Source of the DNA: Gracilariopsis chorda
Taxonomy: Eukaryota > Rhodophyta > Florideophyceae > Gracilariales > Gracilariaceae
Length of the DNA: 64,000 nucleotides
Direction: 5' to 3'
Assembly: GCA_003194525.1 (NCBI GenBank)
Contig: NBIV01000031.1
Coordinates: 342,953-406,952 of the forward strand
Below are positions 33,486 through 43,309 of the stretch, piece by piece; within the stretch, counting starts at the first letter, position 1, and each line of letters opens with the position of its first letter. The translations under genes and the position numbers were made by a program. The notes below the pieces were generated by a model that saw only the letters and a program-made list of their open reading frames with translations, made no database searches and had not been told where the DNA came from.

Positions 33486-35066
33486 ATGCCTCTCTGCGCC
33501 GTCTTCAATCCGCCGCTCTACAACTTACGTCTACAATCTCTCTCCCTCCCCCAACCTCCGCTGCCCACGTTCGAACGTCCTTCCGACCCCTCCACCCCCC
33601 CCCCTCCCGCGCAAACTCCTCCACACCTGAAAAAAGAAACACTTCCCGCCGGCCTTGTACTCTTTTCGCGCGCAATGCACGCGCAGAGCCCCGCCTGCTC
33701 CTCGCCGTCGCCCTTTGTCGACCTCGGCCCTGACGTTTTCGAGCTCTTGCTGGGCTACCTCTGCGGCGAACCGCTCAGCACCGCCATATCCACCGACGCA
33801 TACCGCCGTCTTCTCCCCTTCGCTATATGCTGCACACAACATTATGACCTCACCATCCGCTGCATCAAGGGTTTATCCCTTCTTCCTCTCCACTTCACTC
33901 AGCGCTCAACCGTTCGCTCCGCCCCACCAGTACCCCCCTTTCCGGTAGCCCTCTACAGTTTCTACAGCCCTGCCTACCATCACTACGGCAACCAATCCTC
34001 TCGCCATGCCCTGGGTTTCTCAGCACAATCACCCTCACGCACCTCTTCGCTGGACGTCCACCTTCCCCGTGCCGTAAAGAGCTTCCCCAACCTGCGCACC
34101 TTGCACATCTACCGCACTACTCGCCTTTCCAACCAAGGTTTCAACGCCCTTATCCTCAGTCTCCCAAACCTTCGAGAACTGCTCGTCAGCGCCAACCACC
34201 ACCTAACGCTTGATGCAATTCGCGACCTTCCCTCATGTTCCCAACTCCAAACCTTGGAACTCTCCTATTGCACCGGACTAGGCGGCGAGCAGTCCGTCGA
34301 AGGCGGCCAATTAATTGCCAGACTCACCCACCTCCGCACCCTCAGCGTCGCCTACTGGAACATAGCTGACCAATTTGTCGAACACGTCTCTCACCTTCCG
34401 CACTTGGAAACGCTCGATCTCAGCATGTGTAACAGGCTCACTTCGCGCTCCTGTTTCCACCTAGCCCGCAACGCCAAGCGACTACGCAACCTAAAGTTTC
34501 GCTGTTCCATGCACCTCACCGACTCCGGCTTGCGCGCCTTGGCCGCCTGTTCAAATCTGGAGTCCGTCAACTTCTCGCTCGCGAGGCGCATTTCCGATGC
34601 GGGCGTACAAGTCTTCGGGGACGCCCAAGCTATGCCCAACTTGCACACCGTCTTACTTTCTCAGTGCCACATGCTTACGGATGCGGGTGTCTCCCATTTG
34701 TCATCGAACCAAGCCATTCGTCGTTTGGATCTGAGCTACTGCGATTGCCTCACAGAGCGTATCGCGCACCCCTTAACGAGACTGCGAAACTTAGAAGAAA
34801 TCGATCTTACGGGCTGTCAAGGGATTACGGATCAAGTTGTTCAAGTTTTGGCACAATGTACATCTCTGAGAAGTATCAGTCTGGCTTACTGCTCACGGCT
34901 CACAGACGCGTCAGTCTCAGCGCTATGCTCTTCTGCGCGCAAGGAACCGTACAGTAGTGTCGATCTGAGAAATTGCTGTGATATTTCCGTCACCGCGCTG
35001 ACGAACTTGTCTTCCAGATGTCAAACTTTGAAAAGTGCCCTTCAAGAGAAAGTTCCGGCGTCATAA
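33486..35066 (+). CDS. F-box-like leucine-rich repeat protein (FBXL/AMN1 type)
   Basis: About 526 residues if the ATG at 33486 is used; the frame is open further upstream but that part is Arg-rich and unlike protein. A Pro-rich N-terminus is followed by a degenerate F-box-like helix set (FVDLGPDVFELLLGYLCGEP) near residue 75. Then at least ten cysteine-containing LRRs of about 25 residues follow: LETLDLSMCNRLTSRSCFHL, LRNLKFRCSMHLTDSGLRAL, IRRLDLSYCDCLTERIAHPL, LEEIDLTGCQGITDQVVQVL. This repeat class is typical of substrate receptors of SCF ubiquitin ligases and of AMN1-like proteins. The substrate is unknown. Intronless; its 3' end faces that of RIC1, 254 bases away. Confidence 0.8.
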   Translation: MPLCAVFNPPLYNLRLQSLSLPQPPLPTFERPSDPSTPPPPAQTPPHLKKETLPAGLVLFSRAMHAQSPACSSPSPFVDLGPDVFELLLGYLCGEPLSTAISTDAYRRLLPFAICCTQHYDLTIRCIKGLSLLPLHFTQRSTVRSAPPVPPFPVALYSFYSPAYHHYGNQSSRHALGFSAQSPSRTSSLDVHLPRAVKSFPNLRTLHIYRTTRLSNQGFNALILSLPNLRELLVSANHHLTLDAIRDLPSCSQLQTLELSYCTGLGGEQSVEGGQLIARLTHLRTLSVAYWNIADQFVEHVSHLPHLETLDLSMCNRLTSRSCFHLARNAKRLRNLKFRCSMHLTDSGLRALAACSNLESVNFSLARRISDAGVQVFGDAQAMPNLHTVLLSQCHMLTDAGVSHLSSNQAIRRLDLSYCDCLTERIAHPLTRLRNLEEIDLTGCQGITDQVVQVLAQCTSLRSISLAYCSRLTDASVSALCSSARKEPYSSVDLRNCCDISVTALTNLSSRCQTLKSALQEKVPAS

Positions 35067-35320
35067 TACTACCGCATCCATGTGAGCAACACTGACCCTT
35101 CGTACCGTTTAATACCAAGGGTGCGATGTATGGCAAGTTGAAAGTCAATTTCCGTGAGATTTAGGAAGAAAGTATATACCGTAACTCTATGTACATAATA
35201 TATTTCAGATGCCAGTTTGACGTACTCTAAGCTTTGAACAAGGACGTCTCGATCTATATCTAGTTGAAGTAATCACATTTGACGTTGCTTGACGTGGCAG
35301 CCATACATAGTTGCTACCCC

Positions 35321-38300
35321 TCATCTTGGTGCTGCGATTTCGTTCAGTACAGCGACAAGAGCATTGTACCCTGGGACATTGAATTCGTGGAGCGCTGCAA
35401 TATACGGTTCAAACAATTCCCCATGCCCTCGAAGCACCATCCGTAAGACGGAGATATCCAACAGCAGAGTTGCACAGCATAGTATTATATCCGGAGCTCT
35501 TGCTACTCTCCCCACCGTCATGAGATAATTTAGCTCCTGGCCACAGAGTTGTTTCGCCTTGGCTCTGATACTAACCAGCATCTCACTGTCGTAAGATGCT
35601 GGCGGTGGCGGTAGCTGCGATCCGAATGCACTTTCCGCCGCATAGTCGACGAAGCTCACCTTCACCTCATCTGTATCAGATGCCTCCTTCTCGTTTCTAT
35701 CTTCGTCAAGTTTCATTGCCCTCGCAATCTTCGTGAATTCAGAAAGCTGCTTCAAATCTTGTTCCGATGCTCCACGGTTTCGAGGCGTGTCGACATCTTC
35801 GTTGAAGGCACGCATAGCTTTCCTCACGTCGTGCATGTCGGGTTCAGGGAACTGGAACTGCCGATGTAAGGACAAAATCGTCGTACTGAAGTCTCTCACG
35901 AATGGGCGACTGGCGTTCTTTCCTTTCAGTTCACGTCGTAACCATTCTGCAAGCGGAAAGTTCATTCTAACAGCCAGCGCTGCAAGGTTTCGCAAGTCCA
36001 TCTTGTTCAGTAATAACCTTGCGTGATTCAGAACAGCGAGATCGACAGCAGGTATTCGGTTCTGGTGCTTTTCCGTTGAGTGATTCAGAGTTATGCTGTT
36101 TAGTGCATCTCCTTTTGGAGCCCCCACTGCCTCTCCAATCCACGAAACATCTTCATTTGTTCGCAGTTGTGATGAGTTGAGCATGCCGGCACGATCTGCC
36201 TTCCCGAGAAAACCGGCTAGATCTGCCGCGAGCTCTAGCTCCCCTCGTTCTAGTGCTGCTTCTACCAGACGCAACGAGTGGGGAGTTGACGAAATAAAAC
36301 CCCACATCTCCTGCAGAATAACTAATAGACAGGCGGCTGTGCGTAGTCTTCCGGAAACAAAGCATTGTTCCAGAAGGGCTGCCGGCTCGCCGGCGAGTGA
36401 AAAAAGTAATGGCCATCTCTTTGAGTCCAACTTACGTGCACAACGCACAACAATGTCCTCATATTCCCCAAAGTACCGCAGTAGTCGAATAACGCGCGGA
36501 AACAAGTTGCTTCCCGCCTTTTGCCGACGTGGGGATTCTGGATATACTTGGGGCCTGCTCTTTGGTTTTAGCGGAGGTGTACTTTCCTCAGAGTTCTGCG
36601 AAATGACTTTGTTGTCAGACTCGAAGCGGGCATTATCTCCGTTTGGCAGAACGTTTTGATCGTCCTCGTGTTCAAGCACAGCTTCGTACAATAGCCACTC
36701 TAAGGAATCAATAAACTGCGGTTGGGAGACGCATTTCAGCGCCACTTGGAGCGTAGTTCTCTCGTCCATCTTTGGCTTAATAAGCAAGTGACGCAGCAGG
36801 GTATGAAGGATGGGTTGGCGCTTGACTTGGATAGCATAGCTTGGAACAGGCGCACTCTCAACTTCAATATTGTGCAAGACCAGCCCCTGCGTTGCTCCTA
36901 GTAACATTCCGTACTGCGACATAATAGAAAGTGGATAGACCTCCGGATCAAGTTCAAACCACTGCTCAACTTCAACACCCTTCCTCCTTGTGATGTACGG
37001 CAGCAGAGATGGGTCCAGTGGAAGGTCCACGTCGAAATCATCCTTCTTAGCTATGCCATCATGGAAACAAACGTGAATTCCGTCGTCTCCATATGCCCAC
37101 CATACCGGTCGATGTGAAATCAAATCAAATGGAGTGCAGTCAACTGGAGTATACCAAAAGCGTTCAACATATCTTAGTAGCGCAGTGGATACCATGCTTT
37201 CTGTGTCCAACAAAATTAGTGATCCAGTGTTCCGAAGCATCATAATATGTTTTGGCACTGGCGGCTCTGATGAATCAGATGTTAGAACCGCTGATAGAGG
37301 AGGAAAAATTCGCGCTTCACTTATGCCGCCCCCCGGCGCTGGTGGTGCAACACCCGGAAGAGCCTTGTTTGAACTTGAGCCCACCTTTGTCTGTTTGTCT
37401 TGTTGATACAGAGGAATCATTTCTCTTGTGGGGAGAAACAATCGATACACCTCCCTGATATCAATGTAACTTCTGTCAACCCTTTCTGTAACTTTGTACA
37501 AAACGACTTGGGCATCTTCGCATATCACGAGAAGGTATCCATCAGCTCGCACATCGGTCAAAATCGGTCGTGACGGGAGATCTCTCTGCGCCTGCAACGC
37601 GCTTGCCTCCAGATGATCCCTCGCATAAAACAAAAGTTCAAAGCGACTTGCGCTGTCCGGTACTTCCGGTCTTGCAGGTGGGACTTCATTTCCGACAACA
37701 ATAGTCCTTCCTAGCCAAGCCAGAGCACAACATCGTATCCGCTTATCTTGCTGTAGGTCACCAAAAACCCTCCAGCGCTGCATCTTGACATGACAGATGG
37801 CCATTCCGTGCTCACCAGCAACGGCAACGTATGACGAATCAGAATTGACGGCTATACACGAAGGAGGCCAATTGCGCCAAAGATAATCGCTTGGAATGAT
37901 CAAGTGCTGCCATGCAAAGATGTCATTCGACGCCTTACCACTGTGATCGTGGTGTTCTCTTGCGCTTTCATCCGCTTTCCAAAGCATGAGGATTCTGTCT
38001 GATCCATACATGGCCAGCCTCGATGCAGTGCTATGATAGGATGTCGTTCCAGGCGTGGCCTTGTAGAATGAGAATTCCATAAAGTGACCTTCCCGCAGAA
38101 GTGCTTCGGTTGAATCACTCACACGCGGTGCAGCCCACAAGAAGAACCCTTTTGGACCCCAGCAAGCAGCCAACACACCGTTCTCCATAGGGGAGGCATG
38201 CGATCGCAGGTCCTTGCCAAGAAGCGCAGGTGTGGTGGGCAAGGTTCCCCCAACTTGCGGAAGCGTCCACATTAACCTACAACCAGACACGGACCACACA

Positions 38301-39334
38301 GCCAAACCTTGCTTTTCCCAGCCGACAAGAAGCGCGTATCCATCTTCCGTCCATCGCAAAACACGGGCAGCGCCTACATCAGTGGGCTCAAAGTACCAGT
38401 TGGAGAGGGAGAGGGTACGCATAACAGGACAGTGGTCGCCCGCGGGCACGCCGATGTAATACTGCTCAACATCGCTAGTGGTGAGCCCCACTGTAGCTAA
38501 CATTCGCTTCGGTTCGAGCGCTACAGCGACAGCGTGATCCGATCTGAGCCACCTTCCATCTATGGCGGATGGTCTGTTGAATCCATTGGAATGCAACGCG
38601 AGCAAAAGCGCGGGACCCGAACCTAGCACGATCGCAAGATAACCCAGTTCTGAATTGTAACACATATCTGTAATACCACCCGCGTCATCGCGGGCATCCG
38701 GTTCCAGAATAGCTTGAACGGCCGGATGAGCAAGCTGTGAATGGGAAGTGACGACGCCCATTTTTTCCAATGCGTTGTTGCAACGAAGCAGTTCTGGAAT
38801 GTGTGCACGCCATAACATATCGGCATCCCAGGCAATGCACGTAAGAATTGCCGAGGAGGTGGCGATGAGTGCGCCTGCGGGTGTTGATGTAATAGCGGTA
38901 ACGAGGGTTGATCCATGAGCGACGCGGAGTTCGGCGATACGTTTGATTTGAAGGGGATAGAGAGCAGCCGGTTCTGACAAATGATCGGAAGTCATTTCAA
39001 AATGTAAGACGGAACGGGAGGCATGTGGGCGGACGGAAAAAAGAAGGACGAGGCCATTGGATAGAGCGGCAGTGATACGCGTGGAGTCCGGGGACCAGAC
39101 AGCTGAGACGAAGGGGCCCTCCTCGTCCAAAACGCGACTGGAAATAAGGAATCGGGCGAGGAGAACGCGATGCTGTTGTGCGCTCCATAGATAGAGGCCG
39201 TAGTCTGTGAGGGTGAGAACGTATTTGGAGGACGCGTCCGGTTGAATGTGGCGGACGGAAGAAGGAGGTTGGGGCGGCACGGCGGTGGGAGGGAGGACAT
39301 AGGTCTTCGGGTGTCCAGTGACGAAGTAGCCCAT
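35321..39334 (-). CDS. RIC1: RIC1 homologue (Rab6/Ypt6 GEF subunit)
   Basis: A large intronless gene of about 1337 residues. RIC1 with RGP1 activates Rab6/Ypt6 at the Golgi for endosome-to-Golgi traffic. The N-terminus (MGYFVTGHPKTYVLP, then VLTLTDYGLYLWSAQQH and FVSAVWSPDSTRITAALSNG) forms WD40-like propellers. A second propeller continues to about residue 800 (SYVAVAGEHGMAICHVKMQRW). The C-terminal RIC1 domain is recognised from HTLLRHLLIKPKMDERTTLQ, FPRVIRLLRYFGEYEDIVVR and LFSLAGEPAALLEQCFVSGR at about residues 875-1050. The ATG at 39334 is chosen because the Tyr-Phe-x-x-Gly start is typical. An upstream Pro-rich extension in frame (to 39523) is probably leader. Confidence 0.88.
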   Translation of the reverse strand: MGYFVTGHPKTYVLPPTAVPPQPPSSVRHIQPDASSKYVLTLTDYGLYLWSAQQHRVLLARFLISSRVLDEEGPFVSAVWSPDSTRITAALSNGLVLLFSVRPHASRSVLHFEMTSDHLSEPAALYPLQIKRIAELRVAHGSTLVTAITSTPAGALIATSSAILTCIAWDADMLWRAHIPELLRCNNALEKMGVVTSHSQLAHPAVQAILEPDARDDAGGITDMCYNSELGYLAIVLGSGPALLLALHSNGFNRPSAIDGRWLRSDHAVAVALEPKRMLATVGLTTSDVEQYYIGVPAGDHCPVMRTLSLSNWYFEPTDVGAARVLRWTEDGYALLVGWEKQGLAVWSVSGCRLMWTLPQVGGTLPTTPALLGKDLRSHASPMENGVLAACWGPKGFFLWAAPRVSDSTEALLREGHFMEFSFYKATPGTTSYHSTASRLAMYGSDRILMLWKADESAREHHDHSGKASNDIFAWQHLIIPSDYLWRNWPPSCIAVNSDSSYVAVAGEHGMAICHVKMQRWRVFGDLQQDKRIRCCALAWLGRTIVVGNEVPPARPEVPDSASRFELLFYARDHLEASALQAQRDLPSRPILTDVRADGYLLVICEDAQVVLYKVTERVDRSYIDIREVYRLFLPTREMIPLYQQDKQTKVGSSSNKALPGVAPPAPGGGISEARIFPPLSAVLTSDSSEPPVPKHIMMLRNTGSLILLDTESMVSTALLRYVERFWYTPVDCTPFDLISHRPVWWAYGDDGIHVCFHDGIAKKDDFDVDLPLDPSLLPYITRRKGVEVEQWFELDPEVYPLSIMSQYGMLLGATQGLVLHNIEVESAPVPSYAIQVKRQPILHTLLRHLLIKPKMDERTTLQVALKCVSQPQFIDSLEWLLYEAVLEHEDDQNVLPNGDNARFESDNKVISQNSEESTPPLKPKSRPQVYPESPRRQKAGSNLFPRVIRLLRYFGEYEDIVVRCARKLDSKRWPLLFSLAGEPAALLEQCFVSGRLRTAACLLVILQEMWGFISSTPHSLRLVEAALERGELELAADLAGFLGKADRAGMLNSSQLRTNEDVSWIGEAVGAPKGDALNSITLNHSTEKHQNRIPAVDLAVLNHARLLLNKMDLRNLAALAVRMNFPLAEWLRRELKGKNASRPFVRDFSTTILSLHRQFQFPEPDMHDVRKAMRAFNEDVDTPRNRGASEQDLKQLSEFTKIARAMKLDEDRNEKEASDTDEVKVSFVDYAAESAFGSQLPPPPASYDSEMLVSIRAKAKQLCGQELNYLMTVGRVARAPDIILCCATLLLDISVLRMVLRGHGELFEPYIAALHEFNVPGYNALVAVLNEIAAPR

Positions 39335-39781
39335 GATGAGGGCAGCGAAAGAATAGTAGGAGGATGGAAGTGAGGGGAGGGTTTGGTGGGAAAGGGGAAA
39401 GGGATGGAGAAAGTAATTGAAGAAAGGGGGGGAGGAGGAGGGAGAGCGTAAGGAGTTTGGTTTGCTGGCGCAAGGGTTGCGTTTCGGGACTGAACAGGTG
39501 GGGGGCGGAACGTGATAGGGCAATGCGGCAGGCAGCGGCGGGAGAAGGCTCTACATGAATGACACGTTGTACGAGGAGGTGTGGCGCGCCACCTGGAACG
39601 GCGCGTTGTTTCAAGCGCGTCCGCCGCGAGCGCAACGCAACGTGCGACCGACGGACAGTCAAAGGTTAGATGCGGCACCGTGAATATTCGCGCACGTCCT
39701 CGCCGCAGAAGCGCGTGATGGGCGACGAGAGCAGGCTAGCAAGCAGCGGGGCGCTGAAGTAGTGTTACACAAACGCAGCAA

Positions 39782-40744
39782 TCAGGCCGGTAGCACACCG
39801 TTTTTAAGCATCATAAACCTCCTAAACTCAAGCAGCATAAGTTCAATTTCAGCGCAATACCGTCGCAAGCTGTTCTCGCCATCGGCCACCACCCTCTTCC
39901 ACAGCAATCGAGGCGAGATACAACCCATCTTCAAAAACGGTTCCAGTCTACCGCCAAAGCTAGTTCGCAACTTACCGCCATCAACTTTGGCCAATGCGCC
40001 ACTACAATACTCGTCCAGGCCACAAAGCGCCACTTTCTCACCGCCGCAGCCTTTGATACAACCTGGAATGTGTCCCGGCTGCACTCCGCTGACGGGTCGA
40101 AATGAATCGGGTACGGGGAGTGGCTCGTCCACGCGCACGGTGCGCACAGCGTTTGCAAACGCATCGCAATCCTGAGGCATATCCTGCACAGCGAACGGCA
40201 ACTGCTCCGGACTGAACAGACCACCGCTCCAAAACGTTGTCACATCGGTTCCCATCGCAGCCACCTCTCTCCTCACGCGTTGTTCCAACACTCGTTGCTC
40301 CCGGGAAACGCCCGCCGAAAAGTGCAATCTATCAGCTCTAACAGTGCTGCAAAAGTGGCTCACAGCGGCAACAACATCACGCGCAGCGCGCCTAACAAAA
40401 AGCTCACAGCCGCGACGACGCAGCGCGTCGCGCAAGTCATGCGCGGCGTCCAACGAAGCCTGCTGTGCGTTTTCGCCAAGCACGAGCAGGGGCGCAACAA
40501 CACAATCCTCAATTCCAGTCAGACAGGGGTTATCATGAAGACGCAAATCAGATCGAAACCACACGACGACGACCTGCGAGCAGGGGGCGGCCGCGTCGGG
40601 GTGCGGCGCGTTAGCGGCTGCAAGCGGCGTGCACTGCGCGAAGGGCGCCGGTGAGGCGCACAGCGGCAAGCTTCTCGACGCAACGCTGCTGGTCGGGGCG
40701 TGGGTGCGTGCTCCCAGCGCGAGCGGCGCGACAAAGGCGCCCAT
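39782..40744 (-). CDS. Plastid photolyase/cryptochrome N-domain protein (PHR2-like)
   Basis: About 320 residues. The ATG at 40744 gives the start MGAFVAPLALGAR, an aromatic-plus-AP plastid targeting motif typical of red algae, followed by a Ser/Ala/Pro-rich leader. The photolyase alpha/beta domain begins at about residue 60 (VVVVWFRSDLRLHDNPCLTG). Characteristic later segments are LRDALRRRGCELFVRRAARD, then DRLHFSAGVSREQRVLEQRV and a TTFWSGGLFSPEQLPF block. The FAD-binding helical C-terminal domain of true photolyases is missing: the protein ends after GGRLEPFLKMGCISPRLLWKR. This layout matches plant PHR2-type proteins, whose function is not settled; no repair activity is claimed. The frame continues upstream through a short tandem repeat, which is unlikely to be coding. 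Confidence 0.75.
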   Translation of the reverse strand: MGAFVAPLALGARTHAPTSSVASRSLPLCASPAPFAQCTPLAAANAPHPDAAAPCSQVVVVWFRSDLRLHDNPCLTGIEDCVVAPLLVLGENAQQASLDAAHDLRDALRRRGCELFVRRAARDVVAAVSHFCSTVRADRLHFSAGVSREQRVLEQRVRREVAAMGTDVTTFWSGGLFSPEQLPFAVQDMPQDCDAFANAVRTVRVDEPLPVPDSFRPVSGVQPGHIPGCIKGCGGEKVALCGLDEYCSGALAKVDGGKLRTSFGGRLEPFLKMGCISPRLLWKRVVADGENSLRRYCAEIELMLLEFRRFMMLKNGVLPA

Positions 40745-40892
40745 GGTCTGCTGCCGCGCTCTGCTCGACGCGCTCTTTCTCTTCGCCATAGCCGTCCTCC
40801 CCGTTCCGCCCCGTTGGAGTTCTGCGCGGGCGGTGCGCTCCTTCGCCTCCCCCCCCCCCGCCACCAACGCGTACCAGCCGCAGCTTTCCCAA

Positions 40893-40932
40893 CGTGGACG
40901 CGTGGACGCGTGGACGCGTGGACGCGTGGACA
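40893..40932. repeat. 8-bp tandem repeat
   Basis: Five consecutive units of CGTGGACG, the last one imperfect, lie between the divergent starts of the photolyase-like gene and NOT3. This is likely a promoter-region microsatellite. Confidence 0.85.
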
Positions 40933-41195
40933 CATGGCGATTTTGGCACCGCTTTACAGCTGATGCGGATCCATCATTTCAGTCAGCTGTGTCGCCTTGG
41001 AAGGGTACGCTTTGTCACCGCTCGCCATCAACAGCTGCCCACCGCCGCCATCGCCCCTCTCCCAAGCCACCAACCAGCCCACTCGAGCCGCCTTAACGCC
41101 GCCCTATCCCAATCGCAATCTCCGCTGCATCCCCTCCCTTTCGCTTCGCCTCGCACGCCCTTCTTCGTCGCCCCCCCCCAAAACTCCCAACAAAC

Positions 41196-42896
41196 ATGGC
41201 CAACCGAAAGCTGCAGGGAGAGATTGACCGCGTGCTCAAGAAGGTCGACGAGGGTGTGCAGGTCTTCGAGCAGATATGGGACAAGGTGTACAGTGCTACC
41301 ACCACCGCCCAGAAGGAGAAGTACGAGGGCGACCTCAAGAAGGAAATAAAGAAGCTCCAGCGCCTCCGCGACCAGATCAAGACATGGCAGGGCGACAGTT
41401 CCATCAAGGACAAGACAAGGCTCACCGCCGCCAGAAAGCTCATTGAAGAGAAAATGGAAAAGTTCAAGATTTGTGAAAAGGAAACAAAGACAAAGGCCTT
41501 CTCCAAGGAAGGTCTGGCACAGGACCGCACAGACCCCAAGCAAAAGGCAAAGACCGGAGTCGGCGAGTGGGTCAGAGAGGCCATTGCCGGCTTGGATGAG
41601 CAGACTGAAGAGCTCGAGGCTGAAATTGAAACCTTGAACTCGGGTAAGCGTAAGAAGAGATCAGAGGAAAACCCTCGCGTTTCTCAACTCAAGGAGGTCA
41701 TCACGCGTCACAAGTACCATGTCACTATGCTTGAGCGCGTCCTTCGAGCTGTTTACAACGATGCCGTAACCCCTTCAGAAGCATCAGAACTCAAAGAGAG
41801 TGTCGACTATTACATTGAGAGTAATCAGGACCCTGATTTCTACGAGGATGTAGAAATGTACGATGCACTTAACCTTGACTCTACCCCGGCACCGCAACCA
41901 ACAATATCCAAAAAGTCTCGTGCAAATGAACGAGCAGATGACGATGATGAAAACCACTCCCATTCAAAAAAGAATCCGTCATCTCCACGCAACACCCGCG
42001 GCGCTCGCAATAACTCCAAGTCCTCTTCAGCCCGCGCTGGTTCCCCGAAGAATGGCCGTGCCGTTGACAGGTCCCCCACTCGGGCTGAGACTAACAATAA
42101 TCGTTCTGGTGCTTCCGCCGCACGCGAAACCGCTTCTGGTCGAAGTAGCGCACCCCTCATGAGCTCTGTTGTCAAGGGCAACACCAACTCCAAACCTTCG
42201 GCATCGAATGCTCCCGTCACTGCAGCCTCAACGGTAGAAGCGTCGCAGGGTAGTGTTCAGCACACTACTGACACTTCCACACAACCTCGCTTCGTAGACG
42301 ACACCACACATCCTCGAGAGGCGGTGCCACCATCGAGTGCTGTCGCGGGGCCGTCATCTGCGGCAGAACTACCGGACGTGCGAAAACAAGACGAACACAA
42401 CGATATCGAAGACCTGGTTATCGATGAACTGGAGTTCGGCTGGAGACAATTTCAAGAGCTCGACCGCGACCCAGGTCTTACACCTCCCAATCCAACGCCG
42501 AGAGGTACAACAACAGCACAAACCCCACGGCATCCTGCCTTGGTTCCGTCTTGCTTCCCGAGCGTTGCCGCTCCGATCTTTGACAACCCTGAAATTTTCA
42601 AGAGGTTTGACCCGGATACACTGTTCTTCATCTTCTATTACCAGCAAGGTACTTACCAGCAATATCTTGCGGCAAGGGAACTTAAAAGGCAAGGGTGGAG
42701 GTTTCACAAGAAGTATCTTACTTGGTTTCAAAGACATGCTGATCCAAAGGTGTCGACAGACGAATATGAAACTGGTACCTTTATCTACTTTGATTACGCT
42801 AACGTAGTTGTCAGAGGGCACGGAAGTGGGTGGTGTCAAAGAATCAAGTCGGAATTCGCATTTGAGTACCGATTCTTAGAAGATGAACTGGTATAG
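41196..42896 (+). CDS. CNOT3: CCR4-NOT complex subunit 3 (NOT3/5)
   Basis: A 566-residue intronless gene for the NOT3/NOT5 scaffold of the CCR4-NOT deadenylase complex, which acts in mRNA decay and repression. The N-terminal NOT3 domain is unmistakable: NRKLQGEIDRVLKKVDEGVQ, IWDKVYSATTTAQKEKYEGD, LQRLRDQIKTWQGDSSIKDK and a long coiled coil to about residue 230. A Ser/Asn/Ala-rich linker spans about residues 230-430. The C-terminal NOT box follows: FFIFYYQQGTYQQYLAAREL, then FHKKYLTWFQRH and FDYANVVVRGHGSGW. The protein is somewhat shorter than animal CNOT3, with the loss in the linker. It diverges from the photolyase-like gene about 450 bases away. Confidence 0.95.
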   Translation: MANRKLQGEIDRVLKKVDEGVQVFEQIWDKVYSATTTAQKEKYEGDLKKEIKKLQRLRDQIKTWQGDSSIKDKTRLTAARKLIEEKMEKFKICEKETKTKAFSKEGLAQDRTDPKQKAKTGVGEWVREAIAGLDEQTEELEAEIETLNSGKRKKRSEENPRVSQLKEVITRHKYHVTMLERVLRAVYNDAVTPSEASELKESVDYYIESNQDPDFYEDVEMYDALNLDSTPAPQPTISKKSRANERADDDDENHSHSKKNPSSPRNTRGARNNSKSSSARAGSPKNGRAVDRSPTRAETNNNRSGASAARETASGRSSAPLMSSVVKGNTNSKPSASNAPVTAASTVEASQGSVQHTTDTSTQPRFVDDTTHPREAVPPSSAVAGPSSAAELPDVRKQDEHNDIEDLVIDELEFGWRQFQELDRDPGLTPPNPTPRGTTTAQTPRHPALVPSCFPSVAAPIFDNPEIFKRFDPDTLFFIFYYQQGTYQQYLAARELKRQGWRFHKKYLTWFQRHADPKVSTDEYETGTFIYFDYANVVVRGHGSGWCQRIKSEFAFEYRFLEDELV

Positions 42897-43309
42897 GTGC
42901 GTTCCCCCAAAGTACAGATTGTAAGTACCCATCGAGCAAGATTACGGTTGTACAGTGCGTCTGCGGTTTTGTCATAGCTGCCCAGTGCCGTCCGGTGCAT
43001 GCGAAGCAAACATAGAAGAAAGTAACAAAGCGAGCTCTTGCCAACACTAGACGGCGAATCGCATTACGCGGCTCGATGGCGCATTATATCCCTTAGCAAC
43101 GACGCTAATTGTAGCATACTCGACATGAACTCCTACTTCTCGTGTCCAGATGTCGATGCGGGTAGCAATTCAGCCTCACCCTTGATACTAATATAAGCTA
43201 CAAGGTAGTCTCACAGAAACCCAGCTGCCTTGATGTTACAAACTGAGACGCTTCGGTTCTATTATGCTTCAGATCTGTACTGTCGTCCCAAGATAATCGT
43301 GAAGCGCTG
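42897..43309. other. Intergenic, no gene seen
   Basis: Convergent 3' regions of NOT3 and the TMEM115-like gene; no coding signal. Confidence 0.4.

Noticed and set aside
38992-39678. Two long minus-strand frames over the RIC1 start
   Set aside because: Pro/Ser/Arg-rich shadow frames of the true RIC1 frame and its leader.
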